Source: Bog-756 sp963734395 (GTDB taxonomy: Bacteria > Actinomycetota > Acidimicrobiia > Acidimicrobiales > RAAP-2). From it: DNA of 64,000 bases. The position numbers and the translations under genes are program-made. Under the pieces are notes generated by a model. It made no database searches. It was not told the origin of the DNA and saw only the letters and a list, made by a program, of their open reading frames with translations. Position 1 is the stretch's first letter; each line of letters begins with the position of its first letter. Shown piece by piece: positions 7,978 to 14,932 of the stretch. The stretch covers positions 193,190-257,189 of the forward strand of contig CAVTGY010000001.1 in NCBI GenBank assembly GCA_963734395.1, read 5' to 3'.

Positions 7978-8913
7978 TCACTCCTTGTTCCCAACGGCAA
8001 CTGCGCCGGGGATGATCGACGGGCGGTACTCCACCTCGTCCTGGGTCAGCTCCATGAACGCGTCCTCCAGCGACGCGGTGATCGGCGTCAACTCGTGGAC
8101 CCGGAGACCGTCGCGAGCGGCCAAGTCGCCGATCTGCGGTGAGCTCAACCCCTCGACGGTCAACCACCCATCGCCGTCCTCAATCTTGGCTCCCGCCGCG
8201 GAGAGCGCCGCGGCGAACGCAGTCAGGTCCGGGGTGACCAGTTTTACGGCACCGCTACCGCTCCTGGCCACGAAGTCGGACACGCTGGTCTCGGCGATCA
8301 GCCGGCCGCGGCCGATCACCACCAGCCGGTCGGCAGTGAGCGACATCTCGCTGATCAGGTGGCTCGACACCAGCACGGTCCGCCCCTGCCTTGCCAGGTC
8401 CCGGAGGAAGTGGCGAACCCAACGAATGCCCTCGGGATCGAGGCCGTTGACCGGCTCGTCGAACAGCAGCACCCCAGGATCACCAAGCAGGGCCGCGGCG
8501 ATGCCCAGCCGCTGGGTCATCCCCAGCGAGAATTTCCCGACCCGTCGCTTGGCCACCGAGGTCAGTCCGACCTGGTCGAGGACCTCGTCAACCCGACCGA
8601 CCGGGATGTCGTTGGCCAGTGCCAGCCACCGTAGGTGGTTGCGGGCGGTGCGAGCAGGGTGGAACGCCTTCGCGTCGAGCAGGGCGCCGACCTCCCGGAT
8701 CGGCCAGTCCAACTCGCAGTACGGCTTGCCACCGATCAGCGCCGACCCCGAGTCGGGGAGGTCGAGGCCCAAGATCATCCGCATCGTCGTCGACTTGCCG
8801 GACCCGTTCGGTCCCAGGAATCCGGTAACCACCCCGGATGGGACTTCGAAAGTCAGGTTGTCCACCGCTGTTGCTGTGCCGTAGCGCTTGGTGAGCGAGT
8901 GTGTCGTAATCAT
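7978..8913 (-). CDS. ABC transporter ATP-binding protein (ABC-2 exporter)
   Basis: A 311-residue ATPase. Walker A is GPNGSGKST, the signature is FSLGMTQRL, Walker B GVLLFDEP, the D-loop NGLDPEG and the switch His in VLVSSHLISEM. Residues 220-305 form the C-terminal domain common in BcrA/NatA-type subunits. First gene of a four-gene minus-strand operon (ATPase, permease, kinase, regulator). A GTG at 8916 directly precedes the ATG. A perfect 16-bp palindrome lies about 60 bp upstream. Confidence 0.93.
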   Translation of the reverse strand: MITTHSLTKRYGTATAVDNLTFEVPSGVVTGFLGPNGSGKSTTMRMILGLDLPDSGSALIGGKPYCELDWPIREVGALLDAKAFHPARTARNHLRWLALANDIPVGRVDEVLDQVGLTSVAKRRVGKFSLGMTQRLGIAAALLGDPGVLLFDEPVNGLDPEGIRWVRHFLRDLARQGRTVLVSSHLISEMSLTADRLVVIGRGRLIAETSVSDFVARSGSGAVKLVTPDLTAFAAALSAAGAKIEDGDGWLTVEGLSSPQIGDLAARDGLRVHELTPITASLEDAFMELTQDEVEYRPSIIPGAVAVGNKE

Positions 8914-8973
8914 CACAGGCCACGGTAAGCGAACGCACCGCTCAGTGGAATACCGCTAGTCGGCGTCTTTGCG

Positions 8974-8989
8974 GTGGGGTTAACCCCAC
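8974..8989. promoter_or_regulatory. Perfect 16-bp palindrome upstream of the ABC/two-component operon
   Basis: GTGGGGTTAACCCCAC is perfectly self-complementary and lies about 60 bp before the ATPase start at 8913. Its position suits a regulator-binding site for the operon promoter; the linked NarL-type regulator is the obvious candidate, but no protein can be assigned from sequence. Confidence 0.45.
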
Positions 8990-9039
8990 GATCCGGGGAT
9001 CGATCGACCCCCCTGGGCCTTTGTGCGCGATTTGTCGCC

Positions 9040-9074
9040 GGGGGTGCGCCCTCCACCTGGGACGGCGCACCCCC
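9040..9074 (-). terminator. Hairpin after the peroxiredoxin gene
   Basis: GGGGGTGCGCC (9040-9050) and GGCGCACCCCC (9064-9074) pair perfectly around a 13-nt loop, 6 bp after the peroxiredoxin stop. There is no clear U-tract, as is common for actinobacterial terminators. Confidence 0.65.
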
Positions 9075-9080
9075 GAAAGC

Positions 9081-9737
9081 TCACTGCGGTTGGGGCACGA
9101 TACGGATGTAGGGCTTAGGCTCGTCCCACGTTCCGTAGATCTCCTTGGCCTCGTCGTTGGAGACGGCCCCGCTGATGACCACAGCCTCACCTTGCTTCCA
9201 ATTGACCGGCGTGGCCACCCGGTGGTTGGCGGTCAGCTGGAGCGAGTCGATGACCCGGAGCACCTCGTCGAAGTTGCGCCCGGTGATCATCGGATAGATG
9301 AGGATCAGCTTGACCTTCTTATCCGGCCCGATGATGAACACGTTTCTGACCGTCTGATTGTCGGCGGGTGTGCGGTCCTTTGGATCGCCCGACGTGCCGG
9401 CGGGCAGCATCCCATAGAGCTTGGACACGTTGAAGTCGGTGTCACCGATCATCGGATAGTTGGGGCGTGTGCCCTGAGTCTCTTCGATGTCCGCCGCCCA
9501 GCGTTCGTGGTTTTCGGTGGAGTCCACGGAGAGCCCGATGACCTTCACACCCCGGCGGTCGAACTCCGGCTTGAGCTTGGCCATGTAGCCGAGCTCCGTC
9601 GTGCAGATGGGGGTGAAGTCCTTCGGATGCGAGAACAGGATGGCCCACGAGTCCCCGATCCATTCATGAAACTCGATCTTTCCCTCGGTGGTGTCGGCTA
9701 CGAAGTCCGGCGCTGTCTCTCCAAGTTGCAGTCCCAT
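9081..9737 (-). CDS. 1-Cys peroxiredoxin (Prx6 type)
   Basis: Reduces hydrogen peroxide and organic hydroperoxides in the cytosol. The peroxidatic Cys is in PKDFTPICTTE, the arginine of the active site lies in NQTVRNVF, and the long C-terminal extension (TPVNWKQGE onward) is the mark of the Prx6 group; the 218-residue length is typical. There is no second conserved Cys. ATG at 9737 has AAGGGA upstream. The promoter at 9787-9815 is overlapped by the left arm of a perfect inverted repeat shared with the divergent TetR gene, so TetR control of this gene is likely. Confidence 0.94.
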   Translation of the reverse strand: MGLQLGETAPDFVADTTEGKIEFHEWIGDSWAILFSHPKDFTPICTTELGYMAKLKPEFDRRGVKVIGLSVDSTENHERWAADIEETQGTRPNYPMIGDTDFNVSKLYGMLPAGTSGDPKDRTPADNQTVRNVFIIGPDKKVKLILIYPMITGRNFDEVLRVIDSLQLTANHRVATPVNWKQGEAVVISGAVSNDEAKEIYGTWDEPKPYIRIVPQPQ

Positions 9738-9786
9738 TGATCAGGATCCCTTCTTGTGTTCCGCCTGTCCATCAGGCCTGCAAGAC

Positions 9787-9815
9787 AGGATAACAGTTTC
9801 CATAGATTGGATCAA
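9787..9815 (-). promoter_or_regulatory. Sigma-70-like promoter of the peroxiredoxin gene
   Basis: On the minus strand, TTGATC (9810-9815) and TATCCT (9787-9792) are separated by 17 bp. The predicted leader is about 40 nt and includes a good ribosome-binding site. The -35 and spacer lie inside the left arm of the inverted repeat at 9801-9837. Confidence 0.62.
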
Positions 9816-9837
9816 GTACTACCTGATCCAATCTATG
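9801..9837. promoter_or_regulatory. Perfect 14-bp inverted repeat, probable TetR operator
   Basis: CATAGATTGGATCA (9801-9814) and TGATCCAATCTATG (9824-9837) are exact inverted copies around AGTACTACC. The site is AT-rich for this genome and lies between the divergent peroxiredoxin and TetR genes, covering the -35 of the former and the region just before the -10 of the latter. Confidence 0.75.
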
Positions 9838-9855
9838 CATGATATATTCACCTGC

Positions 9856-10515
9856 GTGGTCCCGAACAAATCCCAGAAGTCGGTCTCCCGCTACCACTCC
9901 CCTCTGCGGGCCAGACAAGCAGCTGAGACGCGTCAAGCAATCATCAGTGCCGCCACCAAGCTCTTCCGCGAGCGGGGGTGGACAGCGACAACCTTGCCGA
10001 TGATCGCCGCCGAAGCCGGGACGGCAGTCGACACCATCTACTCCACCTTCGGGACAAAGTCTGCGTTGATGATGGCTGTTATTGACGTTGCCATCGTGGG
10101 CGATGACGAAGAGGCCGCCATGGTCGATCGTCCCGATTTCGCCCTGTTTGCCAAAGGCCGGAGAATCGATCGGCTGCGTACCGGGGTGCACTTCACCGTC
10201 GGTGTGTACCAGCGGTCGGTGCCCATGCTGAAGGCCCTGCAAGAGGCGGCCGCCAGTGACGAAGCGGCTCGGGTTCGACTGGCCCAGTACGACCGGGATC
10301 GTCGCGACGTGACGGCCGCCGGTCTTGCACTCATCCTCGGATGCGAACCTTCAGACGACGTGGTCGACGCCGTCTGGGCTCTTGCCAGTCCCGAGGTCTA
10401 TACCTATCTGACCGAGGGAGGAGGCTGGTCACTGGAAAAGACCGAGGCCTGGCTGGTGGAGATGACCAGCGCCGCCATCGGAAGCCGTGGCCGCTCGGTC
10501 CGGAGCGCGCAGTGA
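9856..10515 (+). CDS. TetR/AcrR-family regulator next to peroxiredoxin
   Basis: About 219 residues. The N-terminal domain has the TetR helix-turn-helix: AIISAATKLFRERGWTATTLPMIAAEAGTAVDTIYSTFGTKSALM. The rest is the usual all-helical ligand/dimer domain. Two starts are possible: ATG at 9835, which would lie inside the operator arm, and GTG at 9856. I prefer the GTG because TATATT at 9843-9848 is placed as a -10 for a leaderless transcript beginning at that codon, and no ribosome-binding site precedes either. Divergent from the peroxiredoxin gene; probably an autoregulated repressor responding to peroxide or a hydrophobic ligand, which is inference. Confidence 0.87.
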   Translation: MVPNKSQKSVSRYHSPLRARQAAETRQAIISAATKLFRERGWTATTLPMIAAEAGTAVDTIYSTFGTKSALMMAVIDVAIVGDDEEAAMVDRPDFALFAKGRRIDRLRTGVHFTVGVYQRSVPMLKALQEAAASDEAARVRLAQYDRDRRDVTAAGLALILGCEPSDDVVDAVWALASPEVYTYLTEGGGWSLEKTEAWLVEMTSAAIGSRGRSVRSAQ

Positions 10516-10575
10516 AGGGCGCAGGAGTCGGGGGGAGTTTCCGGCTTGCCGCCCAGCGACCGTGACGGTCGTCCG

Positions 10576-11442
10576 TCATGACCCTAGGTGCTCCCCTCCA
10601 TCCGCCCACAGCTCGTAGCCGAGCAGCTCGAACAGGTCTCGATTGTCGGCGGCGAAGTAGCGCTCTAGGTAGGCGAGCACCTCAGGACTCGTCTCTTCTG
10701 ATCGATCTGCTCGATTGGCAACTGGATATTCCTGGTCCTGGGGGTGAAGAGCCAACCAATCGAGCACTCGGCCTCGCTCGGTGGGATTGGCGTAGAGGCT
10801 CTCGCTCTCGAGTATCAGTAGTCGCTCTCGACCAACGGCACTGAACCAAGAGCGGAGCTGTCCGGCGTATTTCCCCCTTGCCAAATACGAATACACCCGG
10901 TGGCTTTCGCTCCAGTCGCCTTGCACGACGAGTTCTGTGGAACCCGCCAAACGCTCAGCTTCGAGCTGAATGGCTCGCTCGAAGGATTCGGTCTCCAATC
11001 CCTTGTCCCGTGCCCACCAGTACTGGGATAGCGCTCTTTGGACCGGATTGCGAAGCAAGACGATAAATCGAGTGTCCGAAGGAAGGTCTCTTGCGACTCG
11101 TTCAGGGGCAAGAGGATGAAAGAGCAGGTAGGGAGTGGCCTCGCCGGTGATCCCGTCGAACCCGGCCAGCGGAAAGTGCGATCGGTACCAGCGCAGTCCT
11201 TTGGCGTAATGGAGATCGAAATAATGCACTTCCTGCTTCAGCGAAGGGATGACTCCCGGATGCAAAGAGAGCCAGTTGAAGAGCGATGTCGTCCCACCTC
11301 GCGCGGTGCCGATGATGACGAAGTTGGGAAGTACCCGTAGGTCGGCGGTCCTGTTGTAGTAGGACCAATCAACCTCTGGAGGTGAGGACGGGGCTGATCC
11401 CCTCTGCAGGTCGAGCGCTGGGTCGGACGCGTCCGGCGTCAC
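10576..11442 (-). CDS. PAPS-dependent sulfotransferase
   Basis: A 288-residue sulfotransferase-family protein. The 5'-phosphosulfate loop is VIIGTARGGTTSLFNWLS, and the 3'-phosphate-binding region FIVLLRNPVQRALSQYWWARD follows. EVHYFDLHY and GEATPYLLFHP are also typical of this family. It transfers sulfate from PAPS to a hydroxyl or amine; related bacterial enzymes modify glycans, glycolipids or small molecules. It lies 40 bp downstream of a PhyH-family oxygenase on the same strand, so the two are probably co-transcribed. Acceptor unknown. Confidence 0.87.
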   Translation of the reverse strand: MTPDASDPALDLQRGSAPSSPPEVDWSYYNRTADLRVLPNFVIIGTARGGTTSLFNWLSLHPGVIPSLKQEVHYFDLHYAKGLRWYRSHFPLAGFDGITGEATPYLLFHPLAPERVARDLPSDTRFIVLLRNPVQRALSQYWWARDKGLETESFERAIQLEAERLAGSTELVVQGDWSESHRVYSYLARGKYAGQLRSWFSAVGRERLLILESESLYANPTERGRVLDWLALHPQDQEYPVANRADRSEETSPEVLAYLERYFAADNRDLFELLGYELWADGGEHLGS

Positions 11443-11482
11443 CGTCGCGACGCCCGCGATTCGGATCTGTCGACAACGGGCA

Positions 11483-12322
11483 TCAGCCGTCGTAGAAGCT
11501 CAGGGGATGGAGGCCGACGAGCGTTCTCTCCCTTGGCGTCCGAGCGCGCGTCAACGCCTCGGGCGAAAGTTGGTTCACCACCGATGTCGGTCGAATTCGT
11601 TGCGCGAGATCGCGGCGACCATAGTGGCACTGGATGAACATCCGGCCGGGATCCCCGGGCCCGGGTGCCATTCGTCTGTGCCATATGTCCGAGACGAAGA
11701 GGGCGACGTCACCTGCGTTGGCCACGATGGGAGTGGCGCCCCGGCCTTCCCATTCGAGGTCGTCGTCAGCGACCCTGTTCATGGGGGGCACTTGTCCCGA
11801 TGTGTGACTTTTGGGGATCACTCCCGTCGGACCTGCTTCGATCGGGCAGTCCCAGAGGTAGAGATGGGCAGCGATCGCAAAGATCGGATAAGGGATCCGA
11901 CTATCCCAACGGATATCGGGACTTCGAGGGACATGGGGTCCGCTGTCGATGTGCCAGAAGCGACCCAGATGTTCATTGTTTCCGGGCTGCTGCCACCAGG
12001 CAGTATTGGCGATGACGTGACAATCCTCGCCCAGGAGAGGCTCGACGATCTCGAGGACCCGCGGAGTGGCAATGGCGCGCTGCACGAGACTGCTCCGATT
12101 GAGCATCTCGTAGCGAAATGGTGCCGCCTGCTCCGGTGGATCACCACGATCGTCGGGCGGGTACTCCTCGAAGACCCGTTCGACATCAGCACAGAGGGCG
12201 GTCACCTCGTCTGCGTCGAAGACAGAATCGAGCACGACGTATCCGTCCGATTGGAGGTCCACCGCCGAGGGCGGAACGGGATCGGTTTTGAGGGTGAGGT
12301 GACCGAAGGACCGGGTGAGCAT
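11483..12322 (-). CDS. Phytanoyl-CoA dioxygenase (PhyH) family protein
   Basis: A 279-residue Fe(II)/2-oxoglutarate-dependent oxygenase. The metal triad is visible as His and Asp in FWHIDSGPH and the distal His in SDIWHRRMAPG; the 2-oxoglutarate-binding Arg is in PGRMFIQCHYGRRD. GYVVLDSVFDADEV near the N-terminus is the usual entry strand. The start is ATG at 12322; a TTG 18 bp upstream is the alternative. It precedes the sulfotransferase gene at 10576-11442 with a 40-bp gap. Hydroxylation followed by sulfation of one small molecule or lipid is an attractive guess, but no substrate can be named. Confidence 0.86.
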   Translation of the reverse strand: MLTRSFGHLTLKTDPVPPSAVDLQSDGYVVLDSVFDADEVTALCADVERVFEEYPPDDRGDPPEQAAPFRYEMLNRSSLVQRAIATPRVLEIVEPLLGEDCHVIANTAWWQQPGNNEHLGRFWHIDSGPHVPRSPDIRWDSRIPYPIFAIAAHLYLWDCPIEAGPTGVIPKSHTSGQVPPMNRVADDDLEWEGRGATPIVANAGDVALFVSDIWHRRMAPGPGDPGRMFIQCHYGRRDLAQRIRPTSVVNQLSPEALTRARTPRERTLVGLHPLSFYDG

Positions 12323-12441
12323 GACCCGATCCTGCCCCAACCGACCGAACCGGACAAGGGTCGATCGGATGCGAGCATCGGGCCCGCCCGGGCCATGGGC
12401 CCCGCCAGCGATCCTCTGGCGGTCATCGGCTGGCGTGAGCG

Positions 12442-13212
12442 CTAGAACGGCACCTTCGCATCGGTGAAACGGAACCGATGAAGCGATATCGAAATGAAGG
12501 CCAGGCTCATCCCAGCGAGCATCAAGCAGGGTAGAAAGATCGCCTGGAAGCCGTGGCCGTCAAGAATCACCGAGCCGAAGCCGCGCATGACCCAGTACGT
12601 GGGAGTCGCGGGTGCTATGGCATGAGCCCAGCCGGGGAGGACCTCGACTGGGACAAGCGCACCTCCGAGCGCACCGAACAGGACAAGGCCGCCGAAGGCC
12701 AAGGCGCTGACCTGTTGAATGGTGTGGCAGACGGACGTGATCATGACGCCCAAGGTCACCAGGCAGAGCGCGAACGCGGCAACGAGCGGGATGAGCGCAG
12801 TCAACGGTCCACGGCTGTGGAGATGGAAGAGGGGGACGCCGATGGCGAAGATGATCAGGAATTGAGTGGCCGAGACGGCGAGGAAGGGCAGCGCCTTGCC
12901 CATGGTTATCTCGAAGGATGACGCGGCGCTGGAGCGGAGCCGGTCCCAGGTGTTCCAGCCGTGTTCGACGAAGAACGCGAAACTGGTCATCCCAACGACG
13001 TAGAAGCCGTTGATAACGGCTTCGCCGGGCACCACTTGTTCAGCGCCGTTCGCTCCTGTGTAGCCGTGCGTGGAGAGCGCCAGCGCGAACATTGGCTTGA
13101 GGAAGGCCATGAGGAGGAGTGGGAAGACGACGAGGACCATGATGGGCAATGGGTCGCGAGTGAGTAGTCGGAGCTGGTGGAAGAAGATCGCACTTGTCCG
13201 TCTACGCGACAT
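12442..13212 (-). CDS. ABC-2 type exporter permease
   Basis: A 256-residue membrane subunit with about six helices, including LPIMVLVVFPLLLMAFLKP, INGFYVVGMTSFAFFVEHG, LPFLAVSATQFLIIFAIGV, LIPLVAAFALCLVTLGVMI and FGGLVLFGALGGALVPVEVLPGWAHAIAPATPTYW. The PVEVLPGW...TPTYW block is typical of ABC-2 exporters of the drug/daunorubicin type. ATG at 13212 overlaps the restored stop of the ATPase gene, so the two are coupled. Expression is probably controlled by the divergent TetR at 14227. Confidence 0.88.
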   Translation of the reverse strand: MSRRRTSAIFFHQLRLLTRDPLPIMVLVVFPLLLMAFLKPMFALALSTHGYTGANGAEQVVPGEAVINGFYVVGMTSFAFFVEHGWNTWDRLRSSAASSFEITMGKALPFLAVSATQFLIIFAIGVPLFHLHSRGPLTALIPLVAAFALCLVTLGVMITSVCHTIQQVSALAFGGLVLFGALGGALVPVEVLPGWAHAIAPATPTYWVMRGFGSVILDGHGFQAIFLPCLMLAGMSLAFISISLHRFRFTDAKVPF

Positions 13213-14144
13213 CGACTACCTCTTTGATCGGGCTTGTGTTCGCGTCCTCCGGTGAGTTGAAGGAAAGCCGATTCGAGGCTGGGTTCGGAGACGGTGAGAC
13301 CACGGAGGTTCATCGCTGGCGGATCGAGGTTGGCGAGAATCGCCGCCGTGACCGCTGCCGTGTCGTTGGTCTCGATCTGTACGCATCCTTCGCTGGTAGT
13401 AACTGCATGGCTGAAAGGAAGTCCGGAGAGATCAGGGGCGGGTCCTGCGAACACCAGCTCGACTTTCCCGACCGAGTACTTGGCGATCACTTCGTTGCTA
13501 CTGCCCCTGGCCAGGATTCGGCCGCGTTCGAGAATTGCGACTGAGGCATCGAGTTCGGTGACCTCGGGGAAGTAGTGGGTGGAATAGACGATCGCGGCGC
13601 CCTGGCGAGCGAGGTCGTGCACAACACGCAGGAGTTGGGAGCGGGTCTGAACATCGGCTCCCACTGTCGGTTCGTCGAGCAGCACTAATGACGGATGGCC
13701 GACCAGGGCAATGGCCGTGTGCAGTCGCCGCCGTTCGCCACCGGACAGCTCCTTTGCCCGACGATCGAGCAGTTCGGTAAGGCCGAGCAGTTCGGCGAGC
13801 TCGTCGATCGTGGCACGGGTTTGGCTGCGACCCATCCCGGCCAGGCTCGTGAACAACCGCAAATTGTCGCGACAGGAGAGGGTCGGATAGACACCGGTCT
13901 CCTGGGGAGCGAGGCCGAGATTGGCCCGAGCTCGCCGCGGATCGGCAAGCGCATCGATCCCACCGATCACGACACTTCCGGCGTCCGCGCTGAGCAAACC
14001 AGCGACGATCGACACCAGTGTGGTCTTGCCCGCCCCGTTTCGACCCAAGAGGGCCGAGATCTCCCCCGCCGCGACCTCCAGGTCGACCGAGTCCAGTGCC
14101 TGATTCGGCCCGTATGCCTTTGAGAGCCTGTGTGCCGCTAGCAT
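13202..14144 (-). CDS. ABC transporter ATP-binding protein, frameshifted near the 3' end
   Basis: About 314 residues. Walker A GRNGAGKTT, Q-loop LAPQETGVYPTL, signature LSGGERRRL, Walker B LVLLDEPTVGAD, switch region IVYSTHYFPEVTEL. Near 13247 the frame breaks: unshifted it runs far into the permease gene, while a one-base shift yields the normal ending EDANTSPIKEVVDVA with TAG at 13204-13202, overlapping the permease ATG by about ten bases. ATG at 14144 has AAAGGGA at good spacing. Its promoter and two operators are at 14155-14208. Confidence 0.9.
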
Positions 14145-14154
14145 GATTCCCTTT

Positions 14155-14188
14155 CGTATCAGAGATACGGAGATGTATCTAGGATACA
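14155..14188. promoter_or_regulatory. Two tandem 15-bp palindromes, probable TetR operators
   Basis: CGTATC-AGA-GATACG (14155-14169) and TGTATC-TAG-GATACA (14174-14188) are both perfect, with centres 19 bp apart, about two helical turns. The second covers the -10 of the exporter promoter and the first lies between it and the ATPase ribosome-binding site, an arrangement for strong repression by the divergent TetR. Confidence 0.78.
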
Positions 14189-14208
14189 ATGCCGGTTCCG
14201 AATGTCAA
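14181..14208 (-). promoter_or_regulatory. Promoter of the ABC exporter operon
   Basis: On the minus strand TTGACA (14203-14208) and TATCCT (14181-14186) are separated by 16 bp. The -10 lies inside the second operator palindrome. Confidence 0.65.
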
Positions 14209-14226
14209 CCGTGGACGAGGTGTGCC

Positions 14227-14865
14227 GTGACGGTCGAGAAATGGACACCCGAGCGCAGAATGGAGCGCACCCGCGCCGCGCTGATTGCCTCGGCGCGGCA
14301 CGTATTCGCAACACGTGGCTTCGAGGGAGCATCGCTTGACGAGATCGCGGACATGGCCGGCTACACGCGCGGGGCGATCTATCGGCACTTTGCCAACAAA
14401 GAGGACCTCTTCTTCGCGGTGTCGGAGGCCGTCGGCCGAGAAGTGCTCGACGCCTTTGCCGAAGAACTGGACCTGGAAACGGGTTCTCTCCTCGACAACA
14501 ACCAACTGGCCGCGGCTACATGGATGAAGGCGCTCGCCGGAAACAGGGAAATCTGGGCACTCAACCTGGAGTTCAGCCTTTACCAGTATCGCAACCCGGC
14601 GGTGCAGGAACGCTCGGTCGACCAGCGTCGACAGAGCCGGGCGACGGTCGTTTCGTTCATGGAGCACTACTGGGCCGAACAGGGCATTACGCCCAAGCTT
14701 CCGGTTGAAACCATTGCCGCGATCCTGCTCAACGCTTCAGACGGGTTCGCGCAAGCAGCCCGAGTTGATTCCGACACTGAGGATCTCTTTGCCACCTTTC
14801 TTGACCTTTTCATCCCGGCGGTCATGGAGGACTCGCAGACCCGCGACGAACAAAAGCCCGACTGA
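14227..14865 (+). CDS. TetR/AcrR-family regulator of the divergent ABC exporter
   Basis: About 212 residues. Residues 10-60 form the DNA-binding domain: RAALIASARHVFATRGFEGASLDEIADMAGYTRGAIYRHFANKEDLFF. The C-terminal part resembles the AcrR-type ligand domain (ATWMKALAGNREIWALNLEFSLYQYRNP). GTG at 14227 is chosen because the HTH then begins at the usual distance; ATG at 14173 in the same frame would place the start inside an operator. A TACAAT at 14185-14190 could be its -10, also inside the operator, so the gene is probably autorepressed. Confidence 0.9.
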   Translation: MTVEKWTPERRMERTRAALIASARHVFATRGFEGASLDEIADMAGYTRGAIYRHFANKEDLFFAVSEAVGREVLDAFAEELDLETGSLLDNNQLAAATWMKALAGNREIWALNLEFSLYQYRNPAVQERSVDQRRQSRATVVSFMEHYWAEQGITPKLPVETIAAILLNASDGFAQAARVDSDTEDLFATFLDLFIPAVMEDSQTRDEQKPD

Positions 14866-14932
14866 AGGGTTGCACCGAATTCCGGCCCTGTGGTGCCTCT
14901 AGATGCTTGGTGTGATGGTCACCGGCTCTGCA

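Noticed and set aside
10557..10578. Short palindromes CGACCG-TGA-CGGTCG and TGACGG-TCGT-CCGTCA between tetR and the sulfotransferase gene
   Set aside because: Small, overlapping and partly within the sulfotransferase 3' end; not strong enough to call a terminator.
12987..13201. A real 226-bp overlap of the ABC ATPase and permease genes
   Set aside because: A one-base correction near 13247 gives a normal stop at 13204-13202 and a sensible C-terminus, so the long overlap is an artefact.
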